64,000 nt of DNA from Enterobacter sp. SA187 (GCF_001888805.2 NZ_CP019113.1:434001-498000), one strand, 5' to 3'. Counted from the stretch's first letter, positions 1-9,685 are shown. Translations and numbers: made by a program. The notes: generated by a model not told the origin, from the sequence alone.

Positions 1-454
1 TGTCCTGTTACAGACCGACAACAATACCAATTATGCGCAGGTGCGTGACAGCAGTGGCCGCACCGCGTGGATCCCGCAAAAAGAACTGAACAGCACCCCC
101 AGCCTGCGCACCCGCGTACCGGATCTGGAAAACCAGGTCAAAACCCTGACCGATAAACTGACCAACATCGACAACACCTGGAATCAGCGCACGGCTGAAA
201 TGCAGCAGAAAGTGGCGCAGAGCGACGGCGTGATCAACGGCCTGAAGCAGGAAAACCAGAAGCTTAAAAACGAACTGATTGTGGCGCAGAAGAAAGTGGA
301 TGCCGCCAATCTTCAGATCGATGACAAACAGCGTTCGATCATCATGCAGTGGTTTATGTATGGCGGCGGCGTGCTGGGCGCGGGCCTGCTGCTCGGTCTG
401 GTGTTACCGCACATGATCCCAAGCCGGAAACGCAAAGACCGCTGGATGAGCTGA
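1..454 (+). CDS. ygiM: YgiM, SH3-domain membrane protein (3' part)
   Basis: The reading frame is open from base 2 and runs off the left edge, so only the C-terminal ~150 residues are seen. The visible part holds the end of a bacterial SH3-like segment (…RDSSGRTAWIP…), then a long heptad-rich coiled coil, then one transmembrane helix rich in Gly/Leu and a basic tail (SRKRKDRW). This is the layout of YgiM (HtrG), and the gene lies directly before cca as in E. coli. The function of the family is not firmly known. Identity rests on domain order plus synteny. Confidence 0.9.
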   Translation, partial: VLLQTDNNTNYAQVRDSSGRTAWIPQKELNSTPSLRTRVPDLENQVKTLTDKLTNIDNTWNQRTAEMQQKVAQSDGVINGLKQENQKLKNELIVAQKKVDAANLQIDDKQRSIIMQWFMYGGGVLGAGLLLGLVLPHMIPSRKRKDRWMS

Positions 455-519
455 CGCCGATTCGCCATCTTCCCCGGAGTTACGTATCATTAACGGGAAT
501 GTAACCATGGGGAAGCGGT

Positions 520-1767
520 GTGAAGAGTTATCTGGTCGGTGGTGCGGTTCGGGATGCGTTGTTAAAGCTACCGGTTAAAGATAAAGACTGGGTGGTGGTC
601 GGTGCCACCCCGCAGGAGATGCTTGACGCGGGCTATCAGCAGGTAGGCCGTGATTTTCCGGTGTTCCTGCATCCCAAATCTCACGAAGAGTACGCGCTGG
701 CGCGCACCGAGCGAAAATCCGGTTTTGGTTATACTGGCTTTAGCTGCTATGCCGCGCCAGACGTCACGCTGGAGCAGGATCTGCTGCGCCGCGATCTGAC
801 GATTAACGCGATGGCGCAGGATGATGACGGCACGATCATTGATCCCTATAACGGCCTTCGCGATCTCAAAATGCGCGTGCTGCGCCACGTTTCCCCGGCT
901 TTTAATGAAGATCCCCTGCGCGTGCTGCGCGTGGCGCGCTTTGCGGCCCGCTACGCCCATTTGAGTTTCCGTATTGCCGATGAAACCATGGCGTTAATGC
1001 GCGAGATGACCGCCGCAGGTGAGCTGGAACACCTGACGCCAGAACGTGTATGGAAGGAAACGGAAAACGCCCTCAGCAGCCGTAATCCGCAGGTCTATTT
1101 TATGGCGCTGCGCGAGTGCGGTGCGCTGAAGGTCCTGTTTCCGGAACTCGATATCCTGTTTGGCGTGCCCGCCCCCGCAAAATGGCACCCGGAAATCGAC
1201 ACCGGCATTCATGTGCTGATGACCTTATCCATGGCGGCGATGCTCAGCCCGGACCTGGATGTACGTTTCGCCACGCTGTGTCACGACCTTGGCAAAGGGT
1301 TAACGCCGAAACACCTCTGGCCGCGCCATCACGGCCACGGTCCGGCAGGTGTGAAGCTGGTGGAAAATCTCTGCGCGCGCTTAAAAGTACCCAACGAGCT
1401 GCGCGATCTGGCGAAGCTCGTGGCGGAATATCACGATCTGATCCACACCCTGCCCATCCTTAAACCGCAGACCATCGTCAAGCTGTTTGACACCATTGAC
1501 GCCTGGCGCAAGCCGCAGCGCGTGGAGCAGATCGCGCTCACCAGCGAAGCCGATGTGCGCGGCAGAACCACCTTTGAAGCCACGGATTATTACCAGGGCC
1601 GTCTGCTGCGTGACGCCTGGAAAGCGGCGCAACAGGTGACAAACAGAGAAGTGATTGACGCAGGCTTTAGCGGCCCGGCCATTCGTGAAGAGCTGACCCG
1701 TCGGCGAATTGCGGCGGTAGAGGCGTGGAAAAAAGCGTCCGGCGATATGCTGCCGGACGCGTCTTAA
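520..1767 (+). CDS. cca: multifunctional CCA-adding tRNA nucleotidyltransferase
   Basis: Adds or repairs the 3'-CCA end of tRNAs in the cytoplasm. It is a class II nucleotidyltransferase with GGAVRD at residues 7-12 and the metal-binding DKD at 21-23. The arginine-rich nucleotide-recognition region follows (…RRDLTINAMA…, around 90-98). A C-terminal HD phosphohydrolase domain has H255-D256, giving the phosphatase/phosphodiesterase activities found in enterobacterial Cca. The start is GTG at 520 behind a GGGGAAG ribosome site; the ATG at 507 is in another frame. It has 415 residues, the usual family length, and follows ygiM as in E. coli. Confidence 0.97.
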   Translation: MKSYLVGGAVRDALLKLPVKDKDWVVVGATPQEMLDAGYQQVGRDFPVFLHPKSHEEYALARTERKSGFGYTGFSCYAAPDVTLEQDLLRRDLTINAMAQDDDGTIIDPYNGLRDLKMRVLRHVSPAFNEDPLRVLRVARFAARYAHLSFRIADETMALMREMTAAGELEHLTPERVWKETENALSSRNPQVYFMALRECGALKVLFPELDILFGVPAPAKWHPEIDTGIHVLMTLSMAAMLSPDLDVRFATLCHDLGKGLTPKHLWPRHHGHGPAGVKLVENLCARLKVPNELRDLAKLVAEYHDLIHTLPILKPQTIVKLFDTIDAWRKPQRVEQIALTSEADVRGRTTFEATDYYQGRLLRDAWKAAQQVTNREVIDAGFSGPAIREELTRRRIAAVEAWKKASGDMLPDAS

Positions 1768-1779
1768 ATCCTGCTTAAC

Positions 1780-1805
1780 GGCCCTTTTCCGGACAGAAAA
1801 GGGCC
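1780..1805. terminator. inverted repeat between convergent cca and chitinase genes
   Basis: A perfect 9-bp stem (1780-1788 with 1797-1805, GGCCCTTTT/AAAAGGGCC) with an 8-nt loop lies between the two convergent stops. No clear T-run follows on either strand, so the terminator call is tentative. Confidence 0.45.
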
Positions 1806-1810
1806 GGTTA

Positions 1811-3928
1811 TCAGTTCGTTTTAGTTACGCCAATGGAAGAAACGTTGTCATTCATATTCACAGAACTCATATTTGCTATATTCTGACCGCCCTTCACTTC
1901 AATATATCGGCCTCTGTAACCGGTATCGCTATACAGACGTACCGAGTAGCCTTCCGCCACTTTAATGGACGACATCATATCGTTAAAGCTCACATCGCCG
2001 GTCAGTGCAGGCATGTCATCTTCAACCGTCAGACTCAGGCCGCTAAAATCAGCGTCTTTAAACGCCAGCGCTTTGACCACTTTTACCGAAGAGGTTTTAT
2101 CGTTTAACCACGACGGCATTTCCTCTACCGTTTCCGGGATCATGGTTTTAGTGCCCGTATACTCACAGTTACTGAAGATGGTAATCCCTAATGAACCTGG
2201 CCCAACGTTGATTGAAGACGTCATATCATTTGCTGAATGATTTGCAGAGTCGTAAACCTTCGTCAGACAAGGAATGTCCTCTTTTACGTCCAGCTTCGCG
2301 CCTTTGAACTTCATATCCCTGAACAGCGTTGCTTTTACGCCGTTGCCCGGTACCGGTTGGGTATTGTCCAGAATATCATCGACAATATGGCCTAACTCAT
2401 GTTCCGGCGTATCACCGCTCAGATCCCAGATGATCGCGCCGCCGAAATTCTGCTGCTGAATATAATTTACTTTATCCTGCACTGACTGCGGATCGTCATA
2501 GGTCAGGAATTCACCGTTCCATTTGCTGTAAAGATAGGGAACATGGGATTCCGCATCCCAGTAACGCGCATATTCGCCGCTCGCCAGTTTTTCTTTCAGC
2601 ACATACCATGGATTCGTGCCGGTAAACTGACCTGCGTCATCCCATGCGCCTTTCACGGTTGCGGTGCCGCTTACCAGGAAGCCCGGCAAACCTTTCACCA
2701 CTTCGGTCGGCGCAACATTCCCCCAGCCACGCCCATAATAAGGGATGCCCATCATCAGTTTTGCTTTCGGCACTTTCCAGGTATTGGCGTATTCCATCAT
2801 CGCCGAGGAAGAATTGAGTTTTGGATCGGCATCTTTACTGTTGGCAAACAGCGGCGCGTTGTGGCCGGTGATCGGATCAAAGGCACCATGCATGTCATAG
2901 GCCATCACGTTGACGCTATCCAGTAACGGCGCGGTGACTTCCGGGTTAATGTATTTGATATTTTTGTGGTTGGTCGTTGCCGCAGTGGACAGCTGATAGT
3001 ATTTGTCATCCTGCAAACCTGCTGCATCCAGCTTGCTGCGCAATTTCTGGATGAGTTTGGTGAACTGGTTTTTTTCAGCGTCGCTATCCGGGTACTCCCA
3101 GTCAACATCTATACCATCGAAACGCCAGGTGCGCATATAGGACACCATGCTGTCAGCCAGCGTTTCAATACCGGCATCGGTGGCAGTTGCCGCTTCAAAT
3201 ACTCCTTCAGCGGAGTTAGTCCAGCCGCCAATAGAGATCATATGGGTGACACCGGCCATTTCTGTACGCTGATCGAGATTGCGCATCAAATCCGGCCCCC
3301 GTTCTGTGTCATGGGTGACAACCCGGCCATCTTTAATCACCGCAAAGCCATAGTTCACGTGGGTCAGCCCGGCGTAGTCAATTTTATCCGGAGTAAAGTT
3401 TTTGTGCGCATCGTAGATGCCCCATTCCGGGAAATAACCAATGACTTTGCGCTGTGCCGCGACTTTTGCTTTTTCTGTTGCCTGCAGATCTTTCGCTTTC
3501 TGACCGGTATAAGGTGTGAAATAGAATTCCGCGTAGATATTAAAATCGACCTTATCACCCTTTTTCCAGACCGGATCGGTTGACGGGCTAATGCCTTTAT
3601 CCACCCACCACTGCGCTGTCCAGTAATAGTCAAGGAATCGCACAGTTTCGCCGCCACGATAGGTTCTGTTTGGATCATAAGGGTGCGAAATAATGGCCAG
3701 TTCTTGTTTCTGCGCCACCAGTCCTACCACCGTACCGGGGAAATTATTCTGCTTGCTGTCGGTATAGGCCTGCCAGGAATAGCCATTATCTTTTGAGATC
3801 ATCATCCAGGCATCCAGCCCGGAAAAACTGTTGGTGTCGTCATTTCCTGTTACGTTTGCAGCATAAGCCAGCGTTGGCAGCCCAGCGACAGACAATATTA
3901 TCGCCGCAGTTAATTTATTTAATTGCAT
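1811..3928 (-). CDS. secreted GH18 chitinase with beta/gamma-crystallin C-terminus
   Basis: Predicted endo-acting chitinase of glycoside hydrolase family 18. Residues 1-23 are a Sec signal peptide ending AYA/A. A short chitin-binding-like segment follows (YYWTAQWWVDKG, around 101-112). The GH18 barrel spans roughly 160-520, with SIGGW at 232-236 and the catalytic DGIDVDWEYP at 271-280 (acid/base E278). From about 535 to the end there are two to three beta/gamma-crystallin-like repeats (…TLFRDMKFKG…, …VRLYSDTGYRG…), each with a D/N-D-x-S-S motif typical of calcium-binding members. The gene interrupts the usual cca-uppP neighbourhood and so looks acquired by the lineage. The true substrate could be another GlcNAc polymer. 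Confidence 0.9.
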   Translation of the reverse strand: MQLNKLTAAIILSVAGLPTLAYAANVTGNDDTNSFSGLDAWMMISKDNGYSWQAYTDSKQNNFPGTVVGLVAQKQELAIISHPYDPNRTYRGGETVRFLDYYWTAQWWVDKGISPSTDPVWKKGDKVDFNIYAEFYFTPYTGQKAKDLQATEKAKVAAQRKVIGYFPEWGIYDAHKNFTPDKIDYAGLTHVNYGFAVIKDGRVVTHDTERGPDLMRNLDQRTEMAGVTHMISIGGWTNSAEGVFEAATATDAGIETLADSMVSYMRTWRFDGIDVDWEYPDSDAEKNQFTKLIQKLRSKLDAAGLQDDKYYQLSTAATTNHKNIKYINPEVTAPLLDSVNVMAYDMHGAFDPITGHNAPLFANSKDADPKLNSSSAMMEYANTWKVPKAKLMMGIPYYGRGWGNVAPTEVVKGLPGFLVSGTATVKGAWDDAGQFTGTNPWYVLKEKLASGEYARYWDAESHVPYLYSKWNGEFLTYDDPQSVQDKVNYIQQQNFGGAIIWDLSGDTPEHELGHIVDDILDNTQPVPGNGVKATLFRDMKFKGAKLDVKEDIPCLTKVYDSANHSANDMTSSINVGPGSLGITIFSNCEYTGTKTMIPETVEEMPSWLNDKTSSVKVVKALAFKDADFSGLSLTVEDDMPALTGDVSFNDMMSSIKVAEGYSVRLYSDTGYRGRYIEVKGGQNIANMSSVNMNDNVSSIGVTKTN

Positions 3929-4076
3929 AGGTACACCTTTCCTTTATCCCTAAAGTTAAAAGTATTAGCTCTGCTTAACTATAAGCACGGCTGGTTTAAA
4001 CCTAATAGTTAAGGCTGTAAAGTTAATTGCTTTTTTAGCAAAACTAAGGGAAGGGGAAAGCATTATTCAGACAAAT
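3929..4076 (-). promoter_or_regulatory. upstream region of the chitinase gene with an inverted repeat
   Basis: AT-rich leader between the chitinase start and the uppP terminator. It contains an 8-bp inverted repeat TTAACTAT (3975-3982) / ATAGTTAA (4005-4012) spaced by 22 nt, which could be an operator. I could not assign a convincing -35/-10 pair. Confidence 0.3.
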
Positions 4077-4100
4077 AAAAAACCCCGCCAGTGGCGGGGC
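4076..4100 (-). terminator. rho-independent terminator of uppP
   Basis: Read on the minus strand: a 7-bp GC stem (4093-4099 with 4083-4089, loop AGT) followed by a run of T (4082 down to 4077). It lies 17 bp beyond the uppP stop. Confidence 0.85.
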
Positions 4101-4116
4101 TTATTAGCGTCTGAAA

Positions 4117-4935
4117 TTACATAAAGACGAGATATACCGCGCCTGCAACGATAAAACGATAAATGGCAAAGGGAATAAACGAAATACGTTTAATAATTTG
4201 CAGGAATGTTTTTATCGCCACCAGCGCGACAATAAAGGCCGTGATAAAGCCAACGGCGAACATCGGGAAATCCGCCATCGACAGGAAATGATAGCTTTTA
4301 TAGAGATCCAGCACGGTGGCGCCCATCATCATCGGCACCGCCAGCAGGAAAGAAAACTCAGAAGCTGCGTAACGGCTGACGCCCATCAGCATACCGCCGG
4401 AAATCGTCGCCCCGGAACGGGAAAAGCCCGGCCACAGCGCCAGACACTGGAAGCAGCCGATGATAAACGCCTGCCGGTAGGTCATATCGTCCAGACCCGC
4501 CGCGCGCGGTACTTTCGGCTTCAGGCATTCGGCGGCAATCAGCAGCACGCCGCCGACAACCAGCGCATACATCACGTTAATCGGGTTGAATAACGATTTG
4601 ATGGTATCGTGGAAAATCAGCCCCAGCACCACGGCTGGCACCATACCCAGCAGAATATGGATTAACGTTAAGCGCCCTTTGCCCTCTCCCTCGTGCGGCG
4701 GATGCCCAAAGTGAATACCAATAAGACCAAACAGACGTCGCCAGAACATCACCACCACGGCGAGGATAGATCCTAACTGGATCACCACCTCAAAGGTTTT
4801 CGCGGTTTCGCCTTCAAATCCAAGCAGATGCCCGACGATGATCATGTGACCGGTACTGGATACCGGCAGAAATTCAGTCAGTCCTTCGACAACACCCAAA
4901 ATCGCTGCAATCAGCAGGGAGTGCATATCGCTCAT
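4117..4935 (-). CDS. uppP: undecaprenyl-diphosphate phosphatase (UppP/BacA)
   Basis: Integral membrane enzyme that dephosphorylates undecaprenyl pyrophosphate to recycle the peptidoglycan carrier lipid; overexpression gives bacitracin resistance. Both family signatures are present: EFLPVSSTGH near the N-terminus and PGFSRSGATISGG in the middle. About eight hydrophobic helices run through the protein. I start it at the ATG at 4935 (MSDMHSLL…) rather than the TTG one codon earlier, because the ATG has an AGGGG ribosome site and matches the known E. coli start. It is the BacA-family enzyme, not a PAP2-type phosphatase. Confidence 0.96.
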   Translation of the reverse strand: MSDMHSLLIAAILGVVEGLTEFLPVSSTGHMIIVGHLLGFEGETAKTFEVVIQLGSILAVVVMFWRRLFGLIGIHFGHPPHEGEGKGRLTLIHILLGMVPAVVLGLIFHDTIKSLFNPINVMYALVVGGVLLIAAECLKPKVPRAAGLDDMTYRQAFIIGCFQCLALWPGFSRSGATISGGMLMGVSRYAASEFSFLLAVPMMMGATVLDLYKSYHFLSMADFPMFAVGFITAFIVALVAIKTFLQIIKRISFIPFAIYRFIVAGAVYLVFM

Positions 4936-5041
4936 CAATTAAACCCCTAAAAAGTAAACAAAACGGTCGGCTCGCCAGCGAAGCCGCGTCAGGCCCTGAC
5001 ATCAGACCGGTATACTGGCATTTGGTTTAATAATTATGAAG

Positions 5042-5410
5042 TTAATTGTTTTGTTTCGGATTAAGCCCACGTTCGATGATCACGCCGACGTTTGCCGCCC
5101 GCGCTACCGCGCCCGGTTTGCTGACTTTAATGCGTACCCAGGGTGACGCAAAGCGGCTCAGTAACAGCTCTGCCACTTCCTCGGCCACCCGCTCCACCAG
5201 CGCAAAACGCTGGCCTTCCACGTGGCCAATCACCGTGTCGGCGATATCGGCGTAGCTCAGACAGTCGTTTACGTCATCGCTTTTCGCGGCAGCCTGGTTA
5301 TCCCACGCCATTTCGATATCGAACATCAGTTTCTGCTCGATTGTTTGTTCCCAGTCGTAAACACCAATGGTGGTGATTACCGAAAGTTGCTCTATAAATA
5401 CAATGTCCAT
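5042..5410 (-). CDS. folB: dihydroneopterin aldolase/epimerase FolB
   Basis: Converts 7,8-dihydroneopterin to 6-hydroxymethyl-dihydropterin plus glycolaldehyde in folate synthesis. The protein (122 residues) has the T-fold of the family with the conserved N-terminal …TTIGVYDWE… and C-terminal …VSKPGAVARAANVGVIIERG…. The catalytic Tyr and Lys of the family fall in these segments. The start is the ATG at 5410 behind GGCGGGG; a GTG one codon upstream is in frame but is not the E. coli start. It is transcribed divergently from plsY, about 107 bp away, as in E. coli. Confidence 0.96.
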   Translation of the reverse strand: MDIVFIEQLSVITTIGVYDWEQTIEQKLMFDIEMAWDNQAAAKSDDVNDCLSYADIADTVIGHVEGQRFALVERVAEEVAELLLSRFASPWVRIKVSKPGAVARAANVGVIIERGLNPKQNN

Positions 5411-5517
5411 CACGCCCCGCCTGGTTTTTAGCTAACCTGGATACCACTTTCAAAAAATTATGCGTATTATCCACAGATGCAGAGAATAAAACGACATTTT
5501 CAAAACGGAACAGCGTT

Positions 5518-6141
5518 ATGAGTGCAATCGCGCCTGGAATGATCCTCCTCGCGTACCTTTGCGGCTCAATCTCCAGCGCCATTCTGGTCTGCCGCATCGC
5601 GGGTCTGCCTGACCCTCGCGAGAGCGGATCCGGGAATCCCGGAGCGACCAACGTCCTGCGAATTGGCGGCAAGGGAGCAGCCGTAACGGTACTGATCTTC
5701 GATGTCCTCAAAGGCATGCTGCCTGTCTGGGGCGCGTATGCATTGGGCATCACGCCGTTCTGGCTGGGGCTTATCGCGATTGCCGCCTGTCTGGGCCATA
5801 TCTGGCCGGTCTTCTTTCATTTCCAGGGCGGTAAAGGCGTCGCCACCGCGTTCGGGGCGATCGCGCCTATTGGCTGGGATTTGACGGGCGTCATGGCGGG
5901 TACCTGGCTGCTGACGGTGTTACTTAGCGGCTATTCGTCGCTGGGAGCCATTATCAGCGCGCTGATTGCGCCCTTTTACGTCTGGTGGTTTAAACCGCAG
6001 TTTACCTTCCCGGTGGCCATGCTCTCCTGTCTGATCCTGTTGCGGCACCATGACAACATCCAGCGTCTGTGGCGCAGGCAGGAGACAAAAATCTGGACGA
6101 AGTTCAGGAAAAAGCGCGAAAGGGATAATACCGAAGAGTAG
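5518..6141 (+). CDS. plsY: acyl-phosphate:glycerol-3-phosphate acyltransferase PlsY
   Basis: Membrane acyltransferase that makes lysophosphatidic acid from acyl-phosphate and glycerol-3-phosphate, the first step of phospholipid synthesis. Three family motifs are visible: the N-terminal GSISSA segment; the glycine-rich SGSGNPGATNVLR that binds glycerol-3-phosphate; and HFQGGKGVAT. Five hydrophobic segments and a basic C-terminus fit a 207-residue enterobacterial PlsY (YgiH). It is divergent from folB and convergent with tsaD. Confidence 0.96.
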   Translation: MSAIAPGMILLAYLCGSISSAILVCRIAGLPDPRESGSGNPGATNVLRIGGKGAAVTVLIFDVLKGMLPVWGAYALGITPFWLGLIAIAACLGHIWPVFFHFQGGKGVATAFGAIAPIGWDLTGVMAGTWLLTVLLSGYSSLGAIISALIAPFYVWWFKPQFTFPVAMLSCLILLRHHDNIQRLWRRQETKIWTKFRKKRERDNTEE

Positions 6142-6147
6142 TTTTTA

Positions 6148-6170
6148 TGCCGGATGAGCTTCATCCGGCA
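6148..6170. repeat. REP-like palindrome between plsY and tsaD
   Basis: A 10-bp perfect inverted repeat (TGCCGGATGA at 6148-6157, TCATCCGGCA at 6161-6170, loop GCT) lies between the convergent stop codons. The GCCGGATG core is typical of enterobacterial REP elements. Such units often protect mRNA 3' ends. Only one copy is seen here. Confidence 0.7.
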
Positions 6171-6177
6171 TGCATCA

Positions 6178-7191
6178 TCACGCCGCAGGCAGCTCTGCCA
6201 GCGGCCAGCGCGGACGAACCGTAACGCCCAGATCCGCCGTCGTTCCTGCTTTCAGCCTGACCATACCCGCATAAGCGATCATCGCGCCGTTATCGGTGCA
6301 AAACTCCGGACGCGCATAGAACACCTCGCCGCGGCGCTTTTGCATCATATTGGCCAGCTTTGCGCGCAGCGTGCGGTTCGCGCTTACGCCCCCCGCCATC
6401 ACCAGACGGCTGAAGCCGGTCTGATCCAGCGCGCGTTTGCATTTGATCATCAACGTATCCACCACCGCGTCTTCAAACGCACGGGCGATGTCTGCGCGGG
6501 TTTGATCGTCGTTACCGTTGTTGCGAATGGTGTTGGCCGCGAAGGTCTTCAGGCCCGAGAAGCTGAAATCCAGCCCCGGACGATCGGTCATCGGGCGCGG
6601 AAAGGTAAAGCGTCCCTCCGTGCCTGCCGCCGCCATTTTTGACAGCATAGGTCCGCCGGGATAATCCAGCCCCAGCAGCTTCGCGGTTTTGTCGAAGGCT
6701 TCCCCGGCGGCATCATCGATCGACTCGCCGAGCAGTTCATAATGCCCGATGCCCGTCACGCTGATGAGCTGGGTATGTCCGCCGGAAACCAGCAGCGCCA
6801 CAAAAGGGAACTCCGGCGGATTGTCTTCCAGCATCGGCGCTAACAGGTGGCCTTCCATATGATGCACGGCAATGGCCGGCACATCCCAGGCAAAGGCCAG
6901 CGAACGGCCAACGGTCGCGCCGACCAGTAACGCCCCTACCAGACCCGGCCCTGCGGTATAGGCTACTGCATCTATCTCCTGCGCGCTGAGGTTCGCTTCT
7001 TTCATTGCCGCCTGGATCAGGGGCACGGTTTTGCGCACATGGTCGCGGGATGCCAGTTCCGGCACCACGCCGCCGTAGTCAGCGTGTAATTTCACCTGAC
7101 TATACAATTGGTTGGCTAAAAGCCCTTTTTCATCGTCATAAATGGCGATGCCGGTTTCATCGCAGGATGTTTCAATACCCAGTACACGCAT
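6178..7191 (-). CDS. tsaD: tRNA N6-threonylcarbamoyltransferase TsaD
   Basis: Transfers the threonylcarbamoyl group to A37 of ANN-decoding tRNAs (t6A), working with TsaB, TsaC and TsaE. It is an ASKHA-fold protein of 337 residues. Visible signatures are the N-terminal GIETSCDETG, the metal-ligand motif HHMEGH, …FPFVALLVSGGHTQL…, and the C-terminal …CTDNGAMIAYAG…. It is the long-known neighbour of rpsU (older names gcp, ygjD), oriented divergently from the rpsU operon. Confidence 0.97.
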   Translation of the reverse strand: MRVLGIETSCDETGIAIYDDEKGLLANQLYSQVKLHADYGGVVPELASRDHVRKTVPLIQAAMKEANLSAQEIDAVAYTAGPGLVGALLVGATVGRSLAFAWDVPAIAVHHMEGHLLAPMLEDNPPEFPFVALLVSGGHTQLISVTGIGHYELLGESIDDAAGEAFDKTAKLLGLDYPGGPMLSKMAAAGTEGRFTFPRPMTDRPGLDFSFSGLKTFAANTIRNNGNDDQTRADIARAFEDAVVDTLMIKCKRALDQTGFSRLVMAGGVSANRTLRAKLANMMQKRRGEVFYARPEFCTDNGAMIAYAGMVRLKAGTTADLGVTVRPRWPLAELPAA

Positions 7192-7390
7192 GGTGGTTTC
7201 TACCTCTTTTCAATACCGCGCAGTGTAGGGCGAATGCCCATGCTTGTAAAACTTTGCTCACCCCGTCTTGCCAGTTCGTGTATACTCGTCCCCCTTACAA
7301 AAGTCCCTTGCAAAGAAGGGTAGCGGTGCTTTACAAAGCAGCAGCATTTGCAGTAAAATTCCGCACCATTTTGAAATAAGCTGGCGTTGA

Positions 7391-7645
<255 letters not shown>

Positions 7646-7649
7646 TGTA

Positions 7650-7673
7650 TTGAGGGCTTAAGCTCTCAATTTT
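7650..7673 (+). terminator. internal terminator between rpsU and dnaG
   Basis: Near-perfect inverted repeat TTGAGGGCTT/AAGCTCTCAA (7650-7669, one G-U pair) followed by TTTT. It sits 5 bp after rpsU. In E. coli a partial terminator at this place lowers dnaG expression relative to rpsU. Confidence 0.75.
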
Positions 7674-7781
7674 ACAGACTGAGTTGTAGTTGTAAGGCCG
7701 TGCTTCCGAAAGGAATGCGCGGCTTATTTTCGTTTATGATCTGACATACCTGAACGCCTGGCGCTGAGGGTAATGGGGCAC

Positions 7782-9527
7782 ATGGCTGGACGAATCCCAC
7801 GAGTATTTATCAATGACCTGCTGGCGCGCACCGACATCGTCGATCTGATCGATGCACGGGTCACGCTTAAAAAGCAGGGCAAGAATTATCACGCGTGTTG
7901 TCCGTTCCATAACGAAAAAACCCCCTCTTTCACCGTAAACGGTGAGAAACAGTTTTATCACTGCTTTGGCTGTGGCGCGCACGGTAATGCTATCGACTTT
8001 TTAATGAACTACGACAAGCTCGAGTTCGTGGAAAGCGTAGAAGAACTGGCGGCCATGCACAATCTCGACGTGCCTTTTGAAGCAGGCAGCGGGCTGACCC
8101 AGATAGAGCGCCATCAGCGGCAAAGCCTCTATCAGTTAATGGACGGCCTGAACACGTTTTATCAACAATCCCTGTTGCAGCCTGTCGCCGAGCGTGCCCG
8201 CCAGTATCTGGCCACGCGCGGATTAAGCAACGATGTCATCACACGATTCGCCATTGGTTTTGCCCCTCCCGGCTGGGACAACGTGTTAAAGCGTTTTGGC
8301 GGCAACCAGGATAATCGTCAGTCGTTGACCGATGCCGGCATGCTGGTCACCAACGATAAGGGACGCAGTTACGACCGTTTTCGCGACCGCGTGATGTTCC
8401 CGATCCGCGATAAGCGCGGGCGGGTGATCGGTTTTGGCGGTCGTGTGCTTGGCGACGACACGCCCAAATATCTGAACTCCCCGGAAACCGATATTTTCCA
8501 TAAAGGCCGCCAGCTGTACGGCCTGTATGAAGCCCAGCAGGATAATGCGGAACCGCCCCGCTTGCTGGTTGTCGAAGGCTATATGGATGTGGTTGCCCTG
8601 GCGCAGTACGGCATTAATTATGCGGTCGCCTCGCTGGGTACCTCCACAACCGCTGAACATATTCAGCTGCTGTTTCGCGTCACCAACAGCGTGATTTGCT
8701 GTTACGACGGCGACCGGGCAGGCAGAGAAGCCGCCTGGCGCGCGCTGGAAACCGCGCTGCCGTTTATGACCGACGGCCGTCAGTTACGCTTTATGTTTCT
8801 GCCGGATGGCGAAGATCCCGATACGCTGGTGCGTAAAGAGGGTAAAGAGGCGTTCGAAGCGCGGATGGAGCAGGCTCAGCCGCTCTCCACGTTTTTGTTT
8901 AACAGCCTGATGCCGCAGGTCGATTTGAGCACGCCCGATGGACGCGCGCAGCTCAGTACGCTGGCGCTGCCGCTGATTACTCAGGTACCGGGTGAAACAC
9001 TTCGTATCTATTTACGGCAAGAATTAGGTAACAAACTGGGCATTCTTGACGATAACCAACTTGAACGTTTAATGCCCAAACAATCCGAAAATGGCGCGGT
9101 CCGACCTGTGCCTCAGCTAAAACGCACAACCATGCGTATACTGATAGGATTGCTGGTTCAGAATCCCGAGCTGGCACCGCTTGTGCCGCCGCTGGAAGGT
9201 CTGAATCAGGAAAAATTGCCCGGACTTGGCTTATTTGCCGAACTGGTCAACACTTGTTTGTCACAGCCTGGCCTGACCACCGGCCAGCTGTTAGAGCAGT
9301 ATCGCGGCACAAATGAAGCCGCCACCCTTGAAAAGCTGTCCATGTGGGACGATATAGCTGATAAGGACATTGCAGAAAAAACGTTCACCGACTCGCTGAA
9401 CCACATGTTCGACTCGGTACTTGAGCTTCGGCTCTCAGAATTGATCGCCCGCTCGCGGACCCACGGGTTAACGCCAGCGGAGCGCGAAGAGGTGCGCGTC
9501 ATTACAGAAGCGCGCGCCCGCAAATGA
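7782..9527 (+). CDS. dnaG: DNA primase DnaG
   Basis: Makes RNA primers at the replication fork. Domains in order: a CHC2 zinc-binding domain (C40-x2-H43 … C61-x2-C64 in CCPFH and HCFGC); an RNA-polymerase core with a TOPRIM fold (VVEGYMDV with the catalytic Glu, then DGDRAGR); and the C-terminal helicase-binding domain that contacts DnaB. I start at the ATG at 7782 (MAGRIPR…), which gives 581 residues as in E. coli. An in-frame ATG three codons earlier has only two bases between it and its AGGG site. It is the middle gene of the rpsU-dnaG-rpoD operon. Confidence 0.97.
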   Translation: MAGRIPRVFINDLLARTDIVDLIDARVTLKKQGKNYHACCPFHNEKTPSFTVNGEKQFYHCFGCGAHGNAIDFLMNYDKLEFVESVEELAAMHNLDVPFEAGSGLTQIERHQRQSLYQLMDGLNTFYQQSLLQPVAERARQYLATRGLSNDVITRFAIGFAPPGWDNVLKRFGGNQDNRQSLTDAGMLVTNDKGRSYDRFRDRVMFPIRDKRGRVIGFGGRVLGDDTPKYLNSPETDIFHKGRQLYGLYEAQQDNAEPPRLLVVEGYMDVVALAQYGINYAVASLGTSTTAEHIQLLFRVTNSVICCYDGDRAGREAAWRALETALPFMTDGRQLRFMFLPDGEDPDTLVRKEGKEAFEARMEQAQPLSTFLFNSLMPQVDLSTPDGRAQLSTLALPLITQVPGETLRIYLRQELGNKLGILDDNQLERLMPKQSENGAVRPVPQLKRTTMRILIGLLVQNPELAPLVPPLEGLNQEKLPGLGLFAELVNTCLSQPGLTTGQLLEQYRGTNEAATLEKLSMWDDIADKDIAEKTFTDSLNHMFDSVLELRLSELIARSRTHGLTPAEREEVRVITEARARK

Positions 9528-9685
9528 ATTTAACGGCTTAAGTGCCGAGTATCGTTCGGGAAGACCCCGACAGCCGCATTGAAGGGCAGCGGCAAAAATA
9601 TAAGTAAGCCCTCATTAGCTTATGTTGGCGGCTTAGTTTCGCCGACCGACACCAACCCTCATGAATTAAGTGTGGATACCGTCTT

